Assembly (NCBI RefSeq): GCF_001425025.1 | Contig: NZ_LMDE01000006.1 | Span: 1-64,000 of the forward strand | Length of the DNA stretch: 64,000 bases | Direction of reading: 5' to 3' | Origin: Nocardioides sp. Root122 | GTDB lineage: Bacteria > Actinomycetota > Actinomycetes > Propionibacteriales > Nocardioidaceae | In this document: piece after piece, positions 56,044-64,000 of the stretch | Position numbering within the stretch: the stretch's first letter is position 1 | Layout of the letters: each line of letters opens with the position of its first letter | Translations under genes and position numbers: made by a program | The notes under the pieces: generated by a model | What the model was told of the DNA's origin: nothing | Seen by the model: the letters and a program-made list of their open reading frames with translations, nothing else | Databases searched by the model: none

Positions 56044-57175
56044 GCGCGATCACCTCCGTCAGGTCGGCGAAGGTCGCCAGGGAGTGGCCGGCGAGGAAGT
56101 GGTCGCAGTGCGGGAGCGCCGCGACGACCCCGCCCTGGAGCGGCTCGTAGCCCGCCTTGCCGCGGTGCGGGTTGACCCAGACGACGCGGTGCGCGACGCG
56201 CTTGAGCCGCGCCATCTGCGCGCCCAGCAGCTCGGCGTCGCCGCGCTCCCAGCCGTCGCTGAAGACGACCACGACCGCGCCGCGGGCCATCCCACGCTGC
56301 CCCCAGCGGTCGAGGAAGACCTTCAGCGTCTCCCCCAGCCGGGTCCCGCCGGACCAGTCCGGCACCACCTCGCCGGCGGCCACGATCGCGCGGTCGGCGT
56401 CGGGCGAGCGCAGCGCCCGCGTCACGTGGGTGAGCCGGGTGCCGACGGTGAACGTCTCGACGGTGCCCCCGCCCGCACGCCCGCACTGGGTCAGGCGGTG
56501 GGCGAGCCGCAGGAGGGCGTCGGCGTAGGCGCTCATCGACCCGCTGACGTCGACCAGCAGCACCACCCGCCGCGGACGGACCCCGCGGCGGCGCCACGCG
56601 ATCTCCGCCGGCTCGCCCATCTGCCGCAGCGAGGCGCGCAGGGTGCGGGAGGCGTCGAGCTGCCCGCGGTGCCACCTCCGGTGTCGTGCCGTACGACGAC
56701 TCGGCGGCCGCAGCGACAGCCGGGCGAACATCGCGTCGAGACGTCGCTTCTCGGCGGCGTCGAGGGTGGCCACGTCGCGGTGGCGCAGCACCTCGGCCGG
56801 GGAGGCCGCGGCACGCAGCACGTCCTCGTCCTCCTCCTCACCGCCCCCGCTGCCCTCCGCCTCGGGCAGCAGGTGCGCAGCGGCCGGGCGCGGGGTCTCC
56901 CTCGGCCGGGCCCGCGGCAGGCCGTCACGGGCGTCGAACCAGGCGGCGAAGACCTGGTCGTAGCGGGCGAGGTCGTCGGGCGAGCCGCACAGGGTCGCCC
57001 GGCCCGCCCAGTAGGTCGCCTGCCGGTCGCCGAGGCCGACGGCCGCCACCGCGGTCAGGAAGCCGTGCGCCCGGTCCTGGGTCACCGGCACGCCGGACGC
57101 CCGGAGCGCACGGGTGAAGCCCAGCAGCACCTCGTCGGCCTGGTGGCCGGTCACGGACTCCGTGGGGTGACTCAT
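56036..57175 (-). CDS. coxE: VWA domain-containing CoxE-like protein
   Basis: 379-aa protein. The C-terminal von Willebrand A domain has the MIDAS motif DVSGSMS, then GGTRLGETLKVFL and VVVFSDGWERGD. The N-terminal third is CoxE-type, with acidic and Ala/Pro segments. VWA proteins pair with MoxR ATPases to load metals or cofactors; in cox clusters they assist maturation of the Mo active site. ATG overlaps the MoxR stop (ATGA). Confidence 0.9.
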   Translation of the reverse strand: MSHPTESVTGHQADEVLLGFTRALRASGVPVTQDRAHGFLTAVAAVGLGDRQATYWAGRATLCGSPDDLARYDQVFAAWFDARDGLPRARPRETPRPAAAHLLPEAEGSGGGEEEDEDVLRAAASPAEVLRHRDVATLDAAEKRRLDAMFARLSLRPPSRRTARHRRWHRGQLDASRTLRASLRQMGEPAEIAWRRRGVRPRRVVLLVDVSGSMSAYADALLRLAHRLTQCGRAGGGTVETFTVGTRLTHVTRALRSPDADRAIVAAGEVVPDWSGGTRLGETLKVFLDRWGQRGMARGAVVVVFSDGWERGDAELLGAQMARLKRVAHRVVWVNPHRGKAGYEPLQGGVVAALPHCDHFLAGHSLATFADLTEVIARA

Positions 57176-58038
57176 CGCGTCAACATCCGGTCCAGCGCGG
57201 CCTTCACCCGGTCCGCGTCCTCGCGGTACTTCAGCAGCGCACCCAGCGTCGCCGACGCCGAGGCGAGGTCGAGCTCGGCGGTGCCGAGGTAGGTGAGGGC
57301 GCGCGCCCAGTCGAGGGTCTCGGCAACGCCGGGCGGCTTGAGCAGGTCGTCGCGGCTGCGCAGCTGCTGGACGAGCTCGACGACCTGGCGAGCCAGCGTC
57401 TCGCTGACCTCGGGCGCCCGCGAGCGCACGATCTCCACCTCGCGCTCGAGGCCCGGGTGGTCGATCCAGTGGTAGAGGCAGCGGCGCTTCAGCGCGTCGT
57501 GGAGCTCGCGCGTGCGGTTGGAGGTCAGCACGACCAGCGGCGGCTCGGGTGCGGTGACGGTGCCGAACTCGGGGATCGTCACCTGCCACGTCGAGAGCAC
57601 CTCGAGCAGGAACGCCTCGAACTCGTCGTCGGCCCGGTCCACCTCGTCGACCAGCAGCACCGCCGGCGCCTGCCGCAGCGCGGCCAGCACGGGCCGCGAC
57701 AGCAGGAAGCGCTCGTCGTAGAGGCTCTTCTCGGCCTCGTCGGAGTCGACCTGGCCGGCCGCCTCGAGGGCACGGAGGTGCAGGATCTGGCGCGGGAAGT
57801 CCCAGTCGTAGAGAGCCTGGCTGGCGTCGATGCCCTCGTAGCACTGCAGGCGCACGAGCGGGAGGTCGAGGCTCTGGGCAAGGGCTTCGGCGAGGGCGGT
57901 CTTGCCGGTGCCGGGCTCGCCCTCGAGCAGCAGCGGTCGCTGCATCCGCGAGGCCAGGAACACGACCGTGGCGAGCTCGTCGTCGGCGAGGTATCCGGTC
58001 GCGCCCAGGCGGGCGGCCACGTCAGCGGCGGAGTCCAT
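57172..58038 (-). CDS. coxD: MoxR-family AAA+ ATPase (CoxD-like)
   Basis: 288-aa AAA+ chaperone. Walker A GEPGTGKT (40-47) and Walker B LLVDE (128-132), followed by DRADDEF and a C-terminal lid domain (PPGVAETLDWARAL). It is thought to act on the CoxL active site with CoxE. Start ATG 58038 has TAGCCT 6 nt upstream. First gene of moxR-VWA-xdhC. Confidence 0.92.
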   Translation of the reverse strand: MDSAADVAARLGATGYLADDELATVVFLASRMQRPLLLEGEPGTGKTALAEALAQSLDLPLVRLQCYEGIDASQALYDWDFPRQILHLRALEAAGQVDSDEAEKSLYDERFLLSRPVLAALRQAPAVLLVDEVDRADDEFEAFLLEVLSTWQVTIPEFGTVTAPEPPLVVLTSNRTRELHDALKRRCLYHWIDHPGLEREVEIVRSRAPEVSETLARQVVELVQQLRSRDDLLKPPGVAETLDWARALTYLGTAELDLASASATLGALLKYREDADRVKAALDRMLTR

Positions 58039-58044
58039 GGCTAG

Positions 58045-58050
58045 AGGCTA
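58045..58050 (-). promoter_or_regulatory. TAGCCT -10 element for the MoxR gene
   Basis: TAGCCT on the minus strand ends 6 nt before the ATG at 58038, so this maturation operon probably makes a leaderless mRNA. Confidence 0.45.
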
Positions 58051-58111
58051 CGACCCACCACGTTGGCCGGACGTTGGCCGGACGTCGGCCCGACGTCGGC
58101 CGACCCCGGGC

Positions 58112-58657
58112 TCAGCGCTCGTCCACGTCGGCGCCCGACGCGAGGTCGCCGCACTCGACCAGCGCGACCTCGTGGGCGGCGAGGTAGTCGCGCGCGCCCC
58201 GGTCGCCGGTGGCGCTCGCGACGACCCCGGCCCAATGGTCCCGGCCGAGCAGCACGGGGTGCCCCGGCACGCCGTCGTACGCCGCTCGGGCGAGGACGTC
58301 CGGGCCGGTGACCGCGCCGAGCAGGCGGGCCACCACCGCGGCGTCCACGTCCGGCAGGTCCACCAGCGACACGAGGGCCGCCTCGTGGTCGGTCGGCCCC
58401 AGCGCCTGCAGGCCGGCGCGCAGCGACGCGCCCATCCCCTCGGCCCAGTCGTCGGCCCGGATGCGCGAGACCGACATGGGCAGCAGGGCGGCGGCGCGCT
58501 CCGCCTCGGCCCCGAGCACGACCACGACCTCGGCGCAGGGACGCAGCGCCTGCACGGAGCGCAGCAGCCAGGACGTGCCGTCGGCGTCGCGGGCCAGCGC
58601 CTTCGGGCCGCCGAAGCGCTCCCCGGCGCCGGCAGCGAGCAGCAGGCCGACGGTCAT
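58112..58657 (-). CDS. mocA: MocA-like molybdenum cofactor cytidylyltransferase
   Basis: 181-aa NTP transferase. The nucleotide motif LAAGAGERFGGPKAL (8-21) carries R14 and K19. It continues with VSLVDLPDVDA and PGHPVLLGRDHW, both typical of the MocA group. MocA joins CTP to molybdopterin, making the cytosine-dinucleotide cofactor used by CoxL-type enzymes. Its own TANNNT promoter (58669-58664) lies 6 nt upstream. Context supports this over a general sugar nucleotidyltransferase. Confidence 0.87.
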   Translation of the reverse strand: MTVGLLLAAGAGERFGGPKALARDADGTSWLLRSVQALRPCAEVVVVLGAEAERAAALLPMSVSRIRADDWAEGMGASLRAGLQALGPTDHEAALVSLVDLPDVDAAVVARLLGAVTGPDVLARAAYDGVPGHPVLLGRDHWAGVVASATGDRGARDYLAAHEVALVECGDLASGADVDER

Positions 58658-58663
58658 GACCCC

Positions 58664-58669
58664 ACCGTA
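58664..58669 (-). promoter_or_regulatory. TACGGT -10 element for mocA
   Basis: TACGGT on the minus strand ends 6 nt before the ATG at 58657, leaderless geometry. Confidence 0.45.
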
Positions 58670-58694
58670 GGGGCCCGGACGGCGGGCCGGGACG

Positions 58695-59027
58695 TCAGGC
58701 GCGGGTGGCCACCGTGAGCAGCACGACGGCGTCGGTGCCGGCGACGAGGTCGTGGCGCATGGGCGGGATGACGCCGTGCTCCCCCTCGTGCAGGTCGTAG
58801 GCCTCGCCACCGGCGTGCAAGGTCACCTCTCCCTCGAGCACCTGGAGCGTCGCCTCACCTGGGGACTCGTGCTCGCCCAGCCGGGTGCCGGCCGCCATGG
58901 CGATGAGGGTCTGGCGCAGGTCGTGCTCGTGCCCGCCGTGGACGGTGACGGCCGACCGGCCGGCGCTCGACGTGCGCGCGACCTCGAGCTGCTGGGCGGC
59001 GAGGGCGGTCAGGGACGTGGTCTGCAT
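58695..59027 (-). CDS. Cupin-domain protein
   Basis: 110-aa single-cupin protein. The two beta-barrel motifs are visible as LGEHESPGEATLQVLEGEVTLH and HGVIPPMRHDLVAGTDAVVLLTV. Potential metal ligands are H53 and E58 in the first motif and H92 in the second. Cupins of this size often sense or bind small molecules, or act as dioxygenases. It follows the hemerythrin gene by 15 bp on the same strand and is last in the nar operon. Its role there is unclear. Confidence 0.82.
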   Translation of the reverse strand: MQTTSLTALAAQQLEVARTSSAGRSAVTVHGGHEHDLRQTLIAMAAGTRLGEHESPGEATLQVLEGEVTLHAGGEAYDLHEGEHGVIPPMRHDLVAGTDAVVLLTVATRA

Positions 59028-59042
59028 GGTGGCCTCCTGGCC

Positions 59043-59513
59043 TCAGTCGACGGAGATGGTGCGGCCCGGGTGGGCCCGTTCCCAGGCAGCGATGGCGGCG
59101 TCCCACTCGGGGCCGTTGAACTCGACCAGGGTGACGGGGAAGAGTCCGTCCTCCTCCTTGGAGATGTGCACCTTGAGCTCCTCCACCTCCTCACGCAGGC
59201 GGGTCCGGTCCGCCGCGCTGGTCATGTCGAGGCGGGCGAGCAGGGCGTCGAGCTCACGGTGCTCCGCGATCAGCGGGTCGATGTGCTCGCGGTAGAGCTC
59301 GTCGGTGCGCATCAGCGCGAACACGCCCTCCTCCTCGCCCTGCCAGTGCCTGACCAGCTCCGCCCGCATCTCCGCGACGGTCGCCTGCGCGTCCACGAGC
59401 GCGCCGCGACCGGCCTCCTCGAGGGCGCGGGCGCCGAGCGCCAGCGCGAGCTCGTGCTCGGCGATGTAGTCGCGGATCAGCGGGATCTGCCGGCACCCGC
59501 AGTAGTGGCACAC
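59043..59513 (-). CDS. Hemerythrin-like protein with N-terminal Cys motif
   Basis: 156-aa protein. CHYCGCRQIPLIRDYIAEHE at residues 2-21 gives a C-x2-C-x-C trio. A hemerythrin-type four-helix bundle follows, with candidate di-iron ligands in EHE, RHWQGEEE, EHIDPLIAEHRELD and HISKEEDGLF. Such proteins bind O2 or NO, or protect iron centres. GTG 59513 lies 4 nt after the narI stop and starts just before the conserved Cys motif, so I prefer it over a GTG at 59555. It is thus attached to the nitrate-reductase operon. Confidence 0.86.
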   Translation of the reverse strand: MCHYCGCRQIPLIRDYIAEHELALALGARALEEAGRGALVDAQATVAEMRAELVRHWQGEEEGVFALMRTDELYREHIDPLIAEHRELDALLARLDMTSAADRTRLREEVEELKVHISKEEDGLFPVTLVEFNGPEWDAAIAAWERAHPGRTISVD

Positions 59514-59517
59514 GGGG

Positions 59518-60246
59518 TCAGCCGACCCGGTCCCAGCCGCGGCGCGGTGTCGCACTGCCGAGCGAGCGGTCGTCGCGCGAGCGGTAGACGACGTAGGGGC
59601 GGGTGAGATAGCCGACGGGGGCGGAGAAGACGTGCACGAGGCGGGTGAACGGCCACAGCGCGAAGAGGCCGAAGGCCACGAGCGCGTGCAGCTTGAAGCC
59701 GATCGGCGCCTCGGCCATCAGGTCGGCGTCGGGCTGGAAGGCGAGGAACGAGCGGTACCAGACCGAGACGCCCTCGCGGTAGTTGTACTCACCGCCCAGG
59801 CTGAAGATCGAGCCGGCGATGGTGTTCCACATGCCCAGCACGATGGCCGCGCCCAAGAAGGCGTACATGACCTTGTCCATCGGTGTGGTCGCCGAGAAGA
59901 CCGGGCCGACGGTGCGCCGGCGGTAGACCAGGATCGACATCCCGACCAGGGCCAGGATCCCCGCCACCAGCCCGCCGATGACCGCGGCGTAGTGGTAGAG
60001 GTGGTCGTCGACGCCGACCGCCGCGGTCCACGAGCGGGGGACGAGCAGGCCGATGACGTGGCCCCCGACGACGCCGAGCATGCCGAAGTGGAACATCGGC
60101 GAGCCGAGCCTCAGCAGCCGGTTCTCGTAGAGCTGGGAGGAGCGGGTGGTCCAGCCGAACTTGTCGTAGCGGTAGCGCCACACGTGCCCGACCACGAACA
60201 CCGCGAGGCAGAGGTAGGGGACGATGACCCAGAGGAAGGTGTTCAT
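59518..60246 (-). CDS. narI: Respiratory nitrate reductase gamma subunit (cytochrome b)
   Basis: 242-aa membrane subunit with five helices. Heme-ligand histidines lie in MFHFGMLGVVGGHVIG and in KLHALVAFGLFALWPFTRLVHVF. It oxidises menaquinol and passes electrons to NarH. ATG overlaps the narJ stop (ATGA). Confidence 0.95.
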   Translation of the reverse strand: MNTFLWVIVPYLCLAVFVVGHVWRYRYDKFGWTTRSSQLYENRLLRLGSPMFHFGMLGVVGGHVIGLLVPRSWTAAVGVDDHLYHYAAVIGGLVAGILALVGMSILVYRRRTVGPVFSATTPMDKVMYAFLGAAIVLGMWNTIAGSIFSLGGEYNYREGVSVWYRSFLAFQPDADLMAEAPIGFKLHALVAFGLFALWPFTRLVHVFSAPVGYLTRPYVVYRSRDDRSLGSATPRRGWDRVG

Positions 60247-60944
60247 CTCGGTGCTCCTACGGGGATGTTGGCGGTCGCGATGAGGGCGGGTCCGCCCGTC
60301 AGCGCCGGGTCGGCGCCGTAGCCGGACAGCCCGACCTCCTCGGCCGGCGGGCCCTGCTCGACGAGACGGCGTACGGCCTCGGCCTCCTCGCCGACGAGGT
60401 CGCGCAGGGTGCCGCAGACGGCGCGCAGCGCGGCAGCCCACGGCGAGCCGGTGGAGCCGTCGTCGTTGCGCCACCCGGACAGGGCCAGGCGCAGCATCTC
60501 CACTCCGGCACGGTGGTCCTCCAGCAGCTCTCGCGCGACGTCGCCGTCCACCGTCGCGCCGAGCTGCAGCACGGCGCAGAGGTGGTCGGGCAGCTCGCCG
60601 TGGTCCTCGACCCACTCCACGCCGGCGCGTCGGTAGGCCTCCTTGAACTGCACGAGGGCCGCGCCGCGACGCCGGGTGTCGCCGTAGGCGAAGTAGGTCA
60701 GGTAGAGCGCGCACTTGCGCGTGTGGTCGAACGTCGCGACGTAGTCCTGCTGGAGCTCCGCGAGCGGCGTACGTCGCACGTGGTCGATGAGTCCGGCGAG
60801 ATCGGGATGGTCCGGCACCAGCGCCTCGAGGTCGTCGAGGGACGACACCAGCTCCTCGGTCGGGTAGTCGAGCAGGACCGAGCACACTGCCCACACGCGG
60901 GTGGCGTCGTGGCGCTCGGCACTCCTGGAGCGGCGGAACCTCAC
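60243..60944 (-). CDS. narJ: Nitrate reductase molybdenum cofactor assembly chaperone
   Basis: 233-aa all-helical NarJ/TorD-type chaperone. VWAVCSVLLDYPTEELVSSLDDLEALV opens it, followed by the typical DYVATFDHTRKCALYLTYFAYGDTRRRG core. It keeps apo-NarG competent for cofactor insertion. GTG start at 60944 overlaps the narH stop. Confidence 0.94.
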   Translation of the reverse strand: MRFRRSRSAERHDATRVWAVCSVLLDYPTEELVSSLDDLEALVPDHPDLAGLIDHVRRTPLAELQQDYVATFDHTRKCALYLTYFAYGDTRRRGAALVQFKEAYRRAGVEWVEDHGELPDHLCAVLQLGATVDGDVARELLEDHRAGVEMLRLALSGWRNDDGSTGSPWAAALRAVCGTLRDLVGEEAEAVRRLVEQGPPAEEVGLSGYGADPALTGGPALIATANIPVGAPR

Positions 60945-62605
60945 GCGCCACCCCCGTCGCCGCGGGGCGGGAACATCCCTTCGGGAGTGCCCTTGCCGTC
61001 CCAGTTGAGGAGGTTGACCCGACTGGCCTTGTCGTCCGGCGCGGCCACGGTGTCGGAGGTCTGCCGGTCCTGGAGCATCCGGAAGTTCTCCACCGCGACC
61101 GGCGTCGGGTAGCCCGCGCCCTCGCCCAGCAGTGCCTGGTCGTAGAACGAACCAGCCGCGTCGAAGTCGACCGAGCACTCGGTCGCCAGCTCCTCCAGCG
61201 CGTGCGCCTGCTCGGCGTGGGCCGGCGGGATCACGTAGCGGTCGGCGTACTTGGCGATCGCCAGCAGGCGGAACATCTCGTACATCTCCTCCTCCGTCAT
61301 GCCGACGGCGGCGGGGATGCTCGCGTCGGGCTCGCGCCCGAGGTTGATGTCACGCATGTAGGAGCGCATCGCGGCGAGCTTCTTCAACACGCCGTTGACC
61401 GGCTCGACATCGCCGGCCGTGAACAGGTTGGCGAGGTACTCGACCGGGATCCGCAGCGTGTCGATCGCCGCGAACAGGTTGCCGCGGTCCTCCGCGTCCT
61501 CGCCCGTCTCCTTGACGACGTCGACCACGGGCGACAACGGCGGGATGTACCAGACCATCGGCATCGTGCGGTACTCCGGGTGCAGCGGCAGGGCGACCTT
61601 GTAGTCGTTGATCAGTCGCAGCACGGGCGACTTCTTCGCCGCCTCGATCCAGTCGGCCTGGATGCCCGCGGCGAGCGCGGCCTGCTCGACCTCGGGGTCG
61701 CGCGGGTCGAGGAACACGCTGCGCTGCGCCTCGTAGAGGTCGTGGTCGTCCTCGACGGCCGCAGCCTCGAGGACCGCGTCTGCGTCGTAGAGCATGAGGC
61801 CGATGTAGCGCAGCCGGCCCACGCACGTCTCCGAGCACACGGTCGGGATGCCGACCTCGATGCGTGGGTAGCAGAAGGTGCACTTCTCGGCCTTGCCGGT
61901 CTTGTGGTTGAAGTAGACCTTCTTGTAGGGGCAGCCCGAGACGCACATGCGCCACCCGCGGCAGCGGTCCTGGTCGACGAGCACGATGCCGTCCTCGGCC
62001 CGCTTGTAGATCGCGCCGGAGGGGCACGACGCCGCGCAGGAGGGGTTGAGGCAGTGCTCGCAGATGCGCGGCAGGTAGAACATGAAGGTCTCCTCGAACT
62101 CGAGCTTGACCTTGTCCTCGATGCCCTTGAACATCACGTCGCGCGAAGCGTGCTCCTGTGAGCCACCCAGGTCGTCGTCCCAGTTGGCCGACCACTGCAC
62201 CTGCATGTCCTTGCCGGTGAGCAGGCTCTTGGGGCGGGCCACCGGGAAGTTCTCCGACGCCGGCGAGTTCAGCAGCGTCTCGTAGTCGTAGGTCCAGGGC
62301 TCGTAGTAGTCCTCGATCGAGGGCAGCTTGGGGTTGGAGAAGATGGTGAGGAGCTTCTTCAGCCGCCCGCCGGCCTTGAGCGCCAGGCGCCCGTTGGGCT
62401 TGCGGACCCAGCCGCCCTGCCACTCGTCCTGGTCCTCGTAGGTCCGGGGGTAGCCGAGGCCGGGGCGCGTCTCGACGTTGTTGAACCAGACGTACTCCAT
62501 CCCGGTGCGGTTGGTCCACGCCTGCTTGCAGGTCACCGAGCAGGTGTGGCACCCGATGCACTTGTCGAGGTTCATCACCATCGCCATCTGAGCCATGACG
62601 CGCAT
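60941..62605 (-). CDS. narH: Respiratory nitrate reductase beta subunit
   Basis: 554-aa iron-sulfur subunit with four clusters. The first cysteine set is C16, C19, C22, C26. CEHCLNPSCAASCPSG, CRGWRMCVSGCPY (Trp replaces a Cys, giving the 3Fe-4S site) and CTFCYPR...CVGR give the rest. It conducts electrons from NarI to NarG. It starts 1 nt after the narG stop. Confidence 0.96.
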   Translation of the reverse strand: MRVMAQMAMVMNLDKCIGCHTCSVTCKQAWTNRTGMEYVWFNNVETRPGLGYPRTYEDQDEWQGGWVRKPNGRLALKAGGRLKKLLTIFSNPKLPSIEDYYEPWTYDYETLLNSPASENFPVARPKSLLTGKDMQVQWSANWDDDLGGSQEHASRDVMFKGIEDKVKLEFEETFMFYLPRICEHCLNPSCAASCPSGAIYKRAEDGIVLVDQDRCRGWRMCVSGCPYKKVYFNHKTGKAEKCTFCYPRIEVGIPTVCSETCVGRLRYIGLMLYDADAVLEAAAVEDDHDLYEAQRSVFLDPRDPEVEQAALAAGIQADWIEAAKKSPVLRLINDYKVALPLHPEYRTMPMVWYIPPLSPVVDVVKETGEDAEDRGNLFAAIDTLRIPVEYLANLFTAGDVEPVNGVLKKLAAMRSYMRDINLGREPDASIPAAVGMTEEEMYEMFRLLAIAKYADRYVIPPAHAEQAHALEELATECSVDFDAAGSFYDQALLGEGAGYPTPVAVENFRMLQDRQTSDTVAAPDDKASRVNLLNWDGKGTPEGMFPPRGDGGGA

Positions 62606-62606
62606 C

Positions 62607-64000
62607 TCAGTACTCCACCTTTGCCGTGCGCTTGCGGATCATCGTGACCTCGTCGCGGTTGTTCCCCGTGGGCCCGATGTAGTTGAAGAAGTAGGCCAGC
62701 TGCGCGTAGCCGCCGACGATGTGGCTCGGCTTCATCAGCGTCCTGGTGAGGCTGTTGTGGATGCCGCCGCGCTTGCCGTCCCGCTCGGTCAGGGGCACGT
62801 CGATCAACCGGTCCTGGGCGTGGTGCATGTAGACCGTGCCCTCCGGCATCCGGTGGCTGACGATGGCCCGGGCGGCCACGACGCCGTTGCGGTTGACCAT
62901 CTCGATCCAGTCGTTGTCCTTGATCCCCACCTTGGCCGCGTCACGGTCCGAGATCCACACCGACTGGCCGCCGCGCGACAACGACAGCATGAACAGGTTG
63001 TCCTGGTACTCCGAGTGGATCGACCACTTGTTGTGCGGCGTCAGGTAGCGCACGGACACGCCCAGCTCGTTGACCTCACCGACGGGCGCCTCACCGAAGA
63101 GCGCCGACATGTTCAACGGCGGCCGGTAGACGGGCAGGGCCTCGCCCATCCCGAGGAACCAGTCGTGGTCGACGTAGAACTGCTGGCGGCCCGTGAGGGT
63201 GTGGAACGGCTTCTTGCGCTCGACGTTGATGGTGAACGGTGCGTAGCGGCGCCCACCCGACTCCGAGCCCGACCACTCCGGCGAGGTGATGACCGGGACG
63301 GGCGCGACCTGGGTGTCGGCGAAGGTGATCTGCTTGCCCTCGTGCTCGGCCGAGAGGTCGTGGAGCTCGGTCCCGGTGCGCTTCTCCAGGTTCTTGAACC
63401 CGAGCGTGGCCAGGTGGCCGTTGGTGGTGCCGGACAGGTGCAGGATGGCCTCCGCGCACTGGATGTCGGTCTCCAGGCGCGGCTGCCCGTCACCGGCCCC
63501 GCCCTGGACCACACCGTTGCGGTGGCGCAGGATGTCGATCTCGCGAGCGGCCGCGTAGGGCACGCCCTTGGTCACCATGCCGACGTCCTCGATGAGCGGA
63601 CCGATCGACGTCATCTTCTCGTGGACCGCCGTGAAGTCGCGCTCGGCGACCACGAGCACCGGCATCGTCTTCCCGGGCACCGGGTCGACCTCGCCGGTCC
63701 TCCAGTCCTTGACCTCCCCGTGGACCGTCGCCATCGCCTCGGGGGTGTCGTGCCACAACGGCTTGGCGACGAGGTCCTTGCGGGTGCCGAGGTGGTCCAC
63801 CGCGAGCTCGGAGAAGCGCTTCGCGATCGCCTTCCACGCCTCCCAGTCCGTCTTCGTCTGCCACGGCGGCGCGATGGCCGGGTTGAACGAGTGGATGAAG
63901 GGATGCATGTCGGTGGTGTTGAGGTCGTGCTTCTCGTACCACGTCGCGGCGGGCAGGACGATGTCGGAGAGGATCGTCGAGCTGGTCATCCGGAAGTCGA
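62607..64000 (-). CDS. narG: Respiratory nitrate reductase alpha subunit, C-terminal part only
   Basis: The C-terminal ~464 residues of NarG, the bis-MGD molybdenum subunit that reduces nitrate. The gene is cut by the right edge of the window. Visible parts include the DIVLPAATWYEKHDLNTTDMHPF segment and the C-terminal molydopterin-dinucleotide-binding domain, with RYLTPHNKWSIHSEYQDN and GRQQFYVDHDWF. The frame continues without a stop to base 64000. It is the first gene of narGHJI as seen here. Confidence 0.94.
   Translation of the reverse strand, partial: DFRMTSSTILSDIVLPAATWYEKHDLNTTDMHPFIHSFNPAIAPPWQTKTDWEAWKAIAKRFSELAVDHLGTRKDLVAKPLWHDTPEAMATVHGEVKDWRTGEVDPVPGKTMPVLVVAERDFTAVHEKMTSIGPLIEDVGMVTKGVPYAAAREIDILRHRNGVVQGGAGDGQPRLETDIQCAEAILHLSGTTNGHLATLGFKNLEKRTGTELHDLSAEHEGKQITFADTQVAPVPVITSPEWSGSESGGRRYAPFTINVERKKPFHTLTGRQQFYVDHDWFLGMGEALPVYRPPLNMSALFGEAPVGEVNELGVSVRYLTPHNKWSIHSEYQDNLFMLSLSRGGQSVWISDRDAAKVGIKDNDWIEMVNRNGVVAARAIVSHRMPEGTVYMHHAQDRLIDVPLTERDGKRGGIHNSLTRTLMKPSHIVGGYAQLAYFFNYIGPTGNNRDEVTMIRKRTAKVEY

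Noticed and set aside
56036..57844. A 602-aa version of the VWA protein
   Set aside because: The first ~220 residues run antisense-like over the MoxR gene in another frame. The ATGA overlap at 57172-57175 marks the real start.

Overview
The window reads as about 64 kb of chromosome from a high-GC (roughly 70 %) actinobacterium. Frequent GTG starts, an rpsL-rpsG-fusA-tuf operon, actinobacterial families (DUF2530, DUF3027, an XPB-type helicase, a 131-aa cold-shock protein) and a LexA box of the TCGAAC-N4-GTTCGA type support this. A Nocardioides-like member of the Nocardioidaceae is my best guess, from gene content and style only. No tRNA, rRNA, CRISPR array, insertion sequence or prophage is visible, and coding density is very high with many 1-4 nt stop/start overlaps.

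Layout. (1) 0.2-13.3 kb: a polyamine/GABA catabolic locus: a class III aminotransferase and Lrp regulator, divergent from an aminobutyraldehyde dehydrogenase, a spermidine/putrescine-type ABC transporter (SBP, ATPase, two permeases), a saccharopine-dehydrogenase-family protein, GabT, GabD and a further class III aminotransferase. Together they could import putrescine-like amines and convert them through GABA to succinate. (2) 13.4-16.5 kb: a small membrane protein, an HSL-type esterase, a Mug-type glycosylase, an AraC regulator and a VOC protein. (3) 16.7-21.2 kb: tuf, fusA, rpsG, rpsL on the minus strand with a good upstream promoter. (4) 21.2-30.6 kb: MFS/MarR pair, NCS2 purine permease, DUF2530, methyltransferase, DUF3027, MFS, cold-shock protein, secreted subtilase. 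(5) 30.6-34.8 kb: 3-hydroxybutyrate dehydrogenase plus a ProP-type transporter under a GAF/PucR regulator. (6) 34.8-42.6 kb: RDD-FHA, FHA and PP2C signalling operon, divergent from a Helicase_C_3 protein, a CGNR zinc-finger protein and XPB. (7) 42.6-48 kb: MerR-alcohol dehydrogenase, alpha/beta hydrolase, MpaB-like oxygenase, HD protein, GntR regulator and an AlkB-like dioxygenase behind a LexA box. (8) 48-58.7 kb: a form II carbon-monoxide-dehydrogenase-like locus (coxG, M, L, S), its probable GAF regulator, a secreted EEP-family protein, then XdhC, VWA and MoxR maturation genes and MocA. (9) 58.7-64 kb: respiratory nitrate reductase narGHJI (narG cut by the window edge) followed by hemerythrin and cupin genes.

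Two themes recur. At least fourteen genes that start a transcription unit have a TANNNT hexamer 6 or 7 nt before the start codon, the geometry of leaderless mRNAs; several annotated starts were chosen this way. The right third is a molybdenum-enzyme neighbourhood, with a CoxL/MocA system expected to use cytosine-dinucleotide cofactor next to a nitrate reductase expected to use the guanine-dinucleotide form.

The most unusual elements are a nested inverted repeat between the NCS2 and MarR genes, an MFS gene that seems to lack a normal start codon, a dense palindrome cluster before 3-hydroxybutyrate dehydrogenase, and the hemerythrin/cupin extension of the nar operon. I did not find an unmistakably new defence or mobile system.
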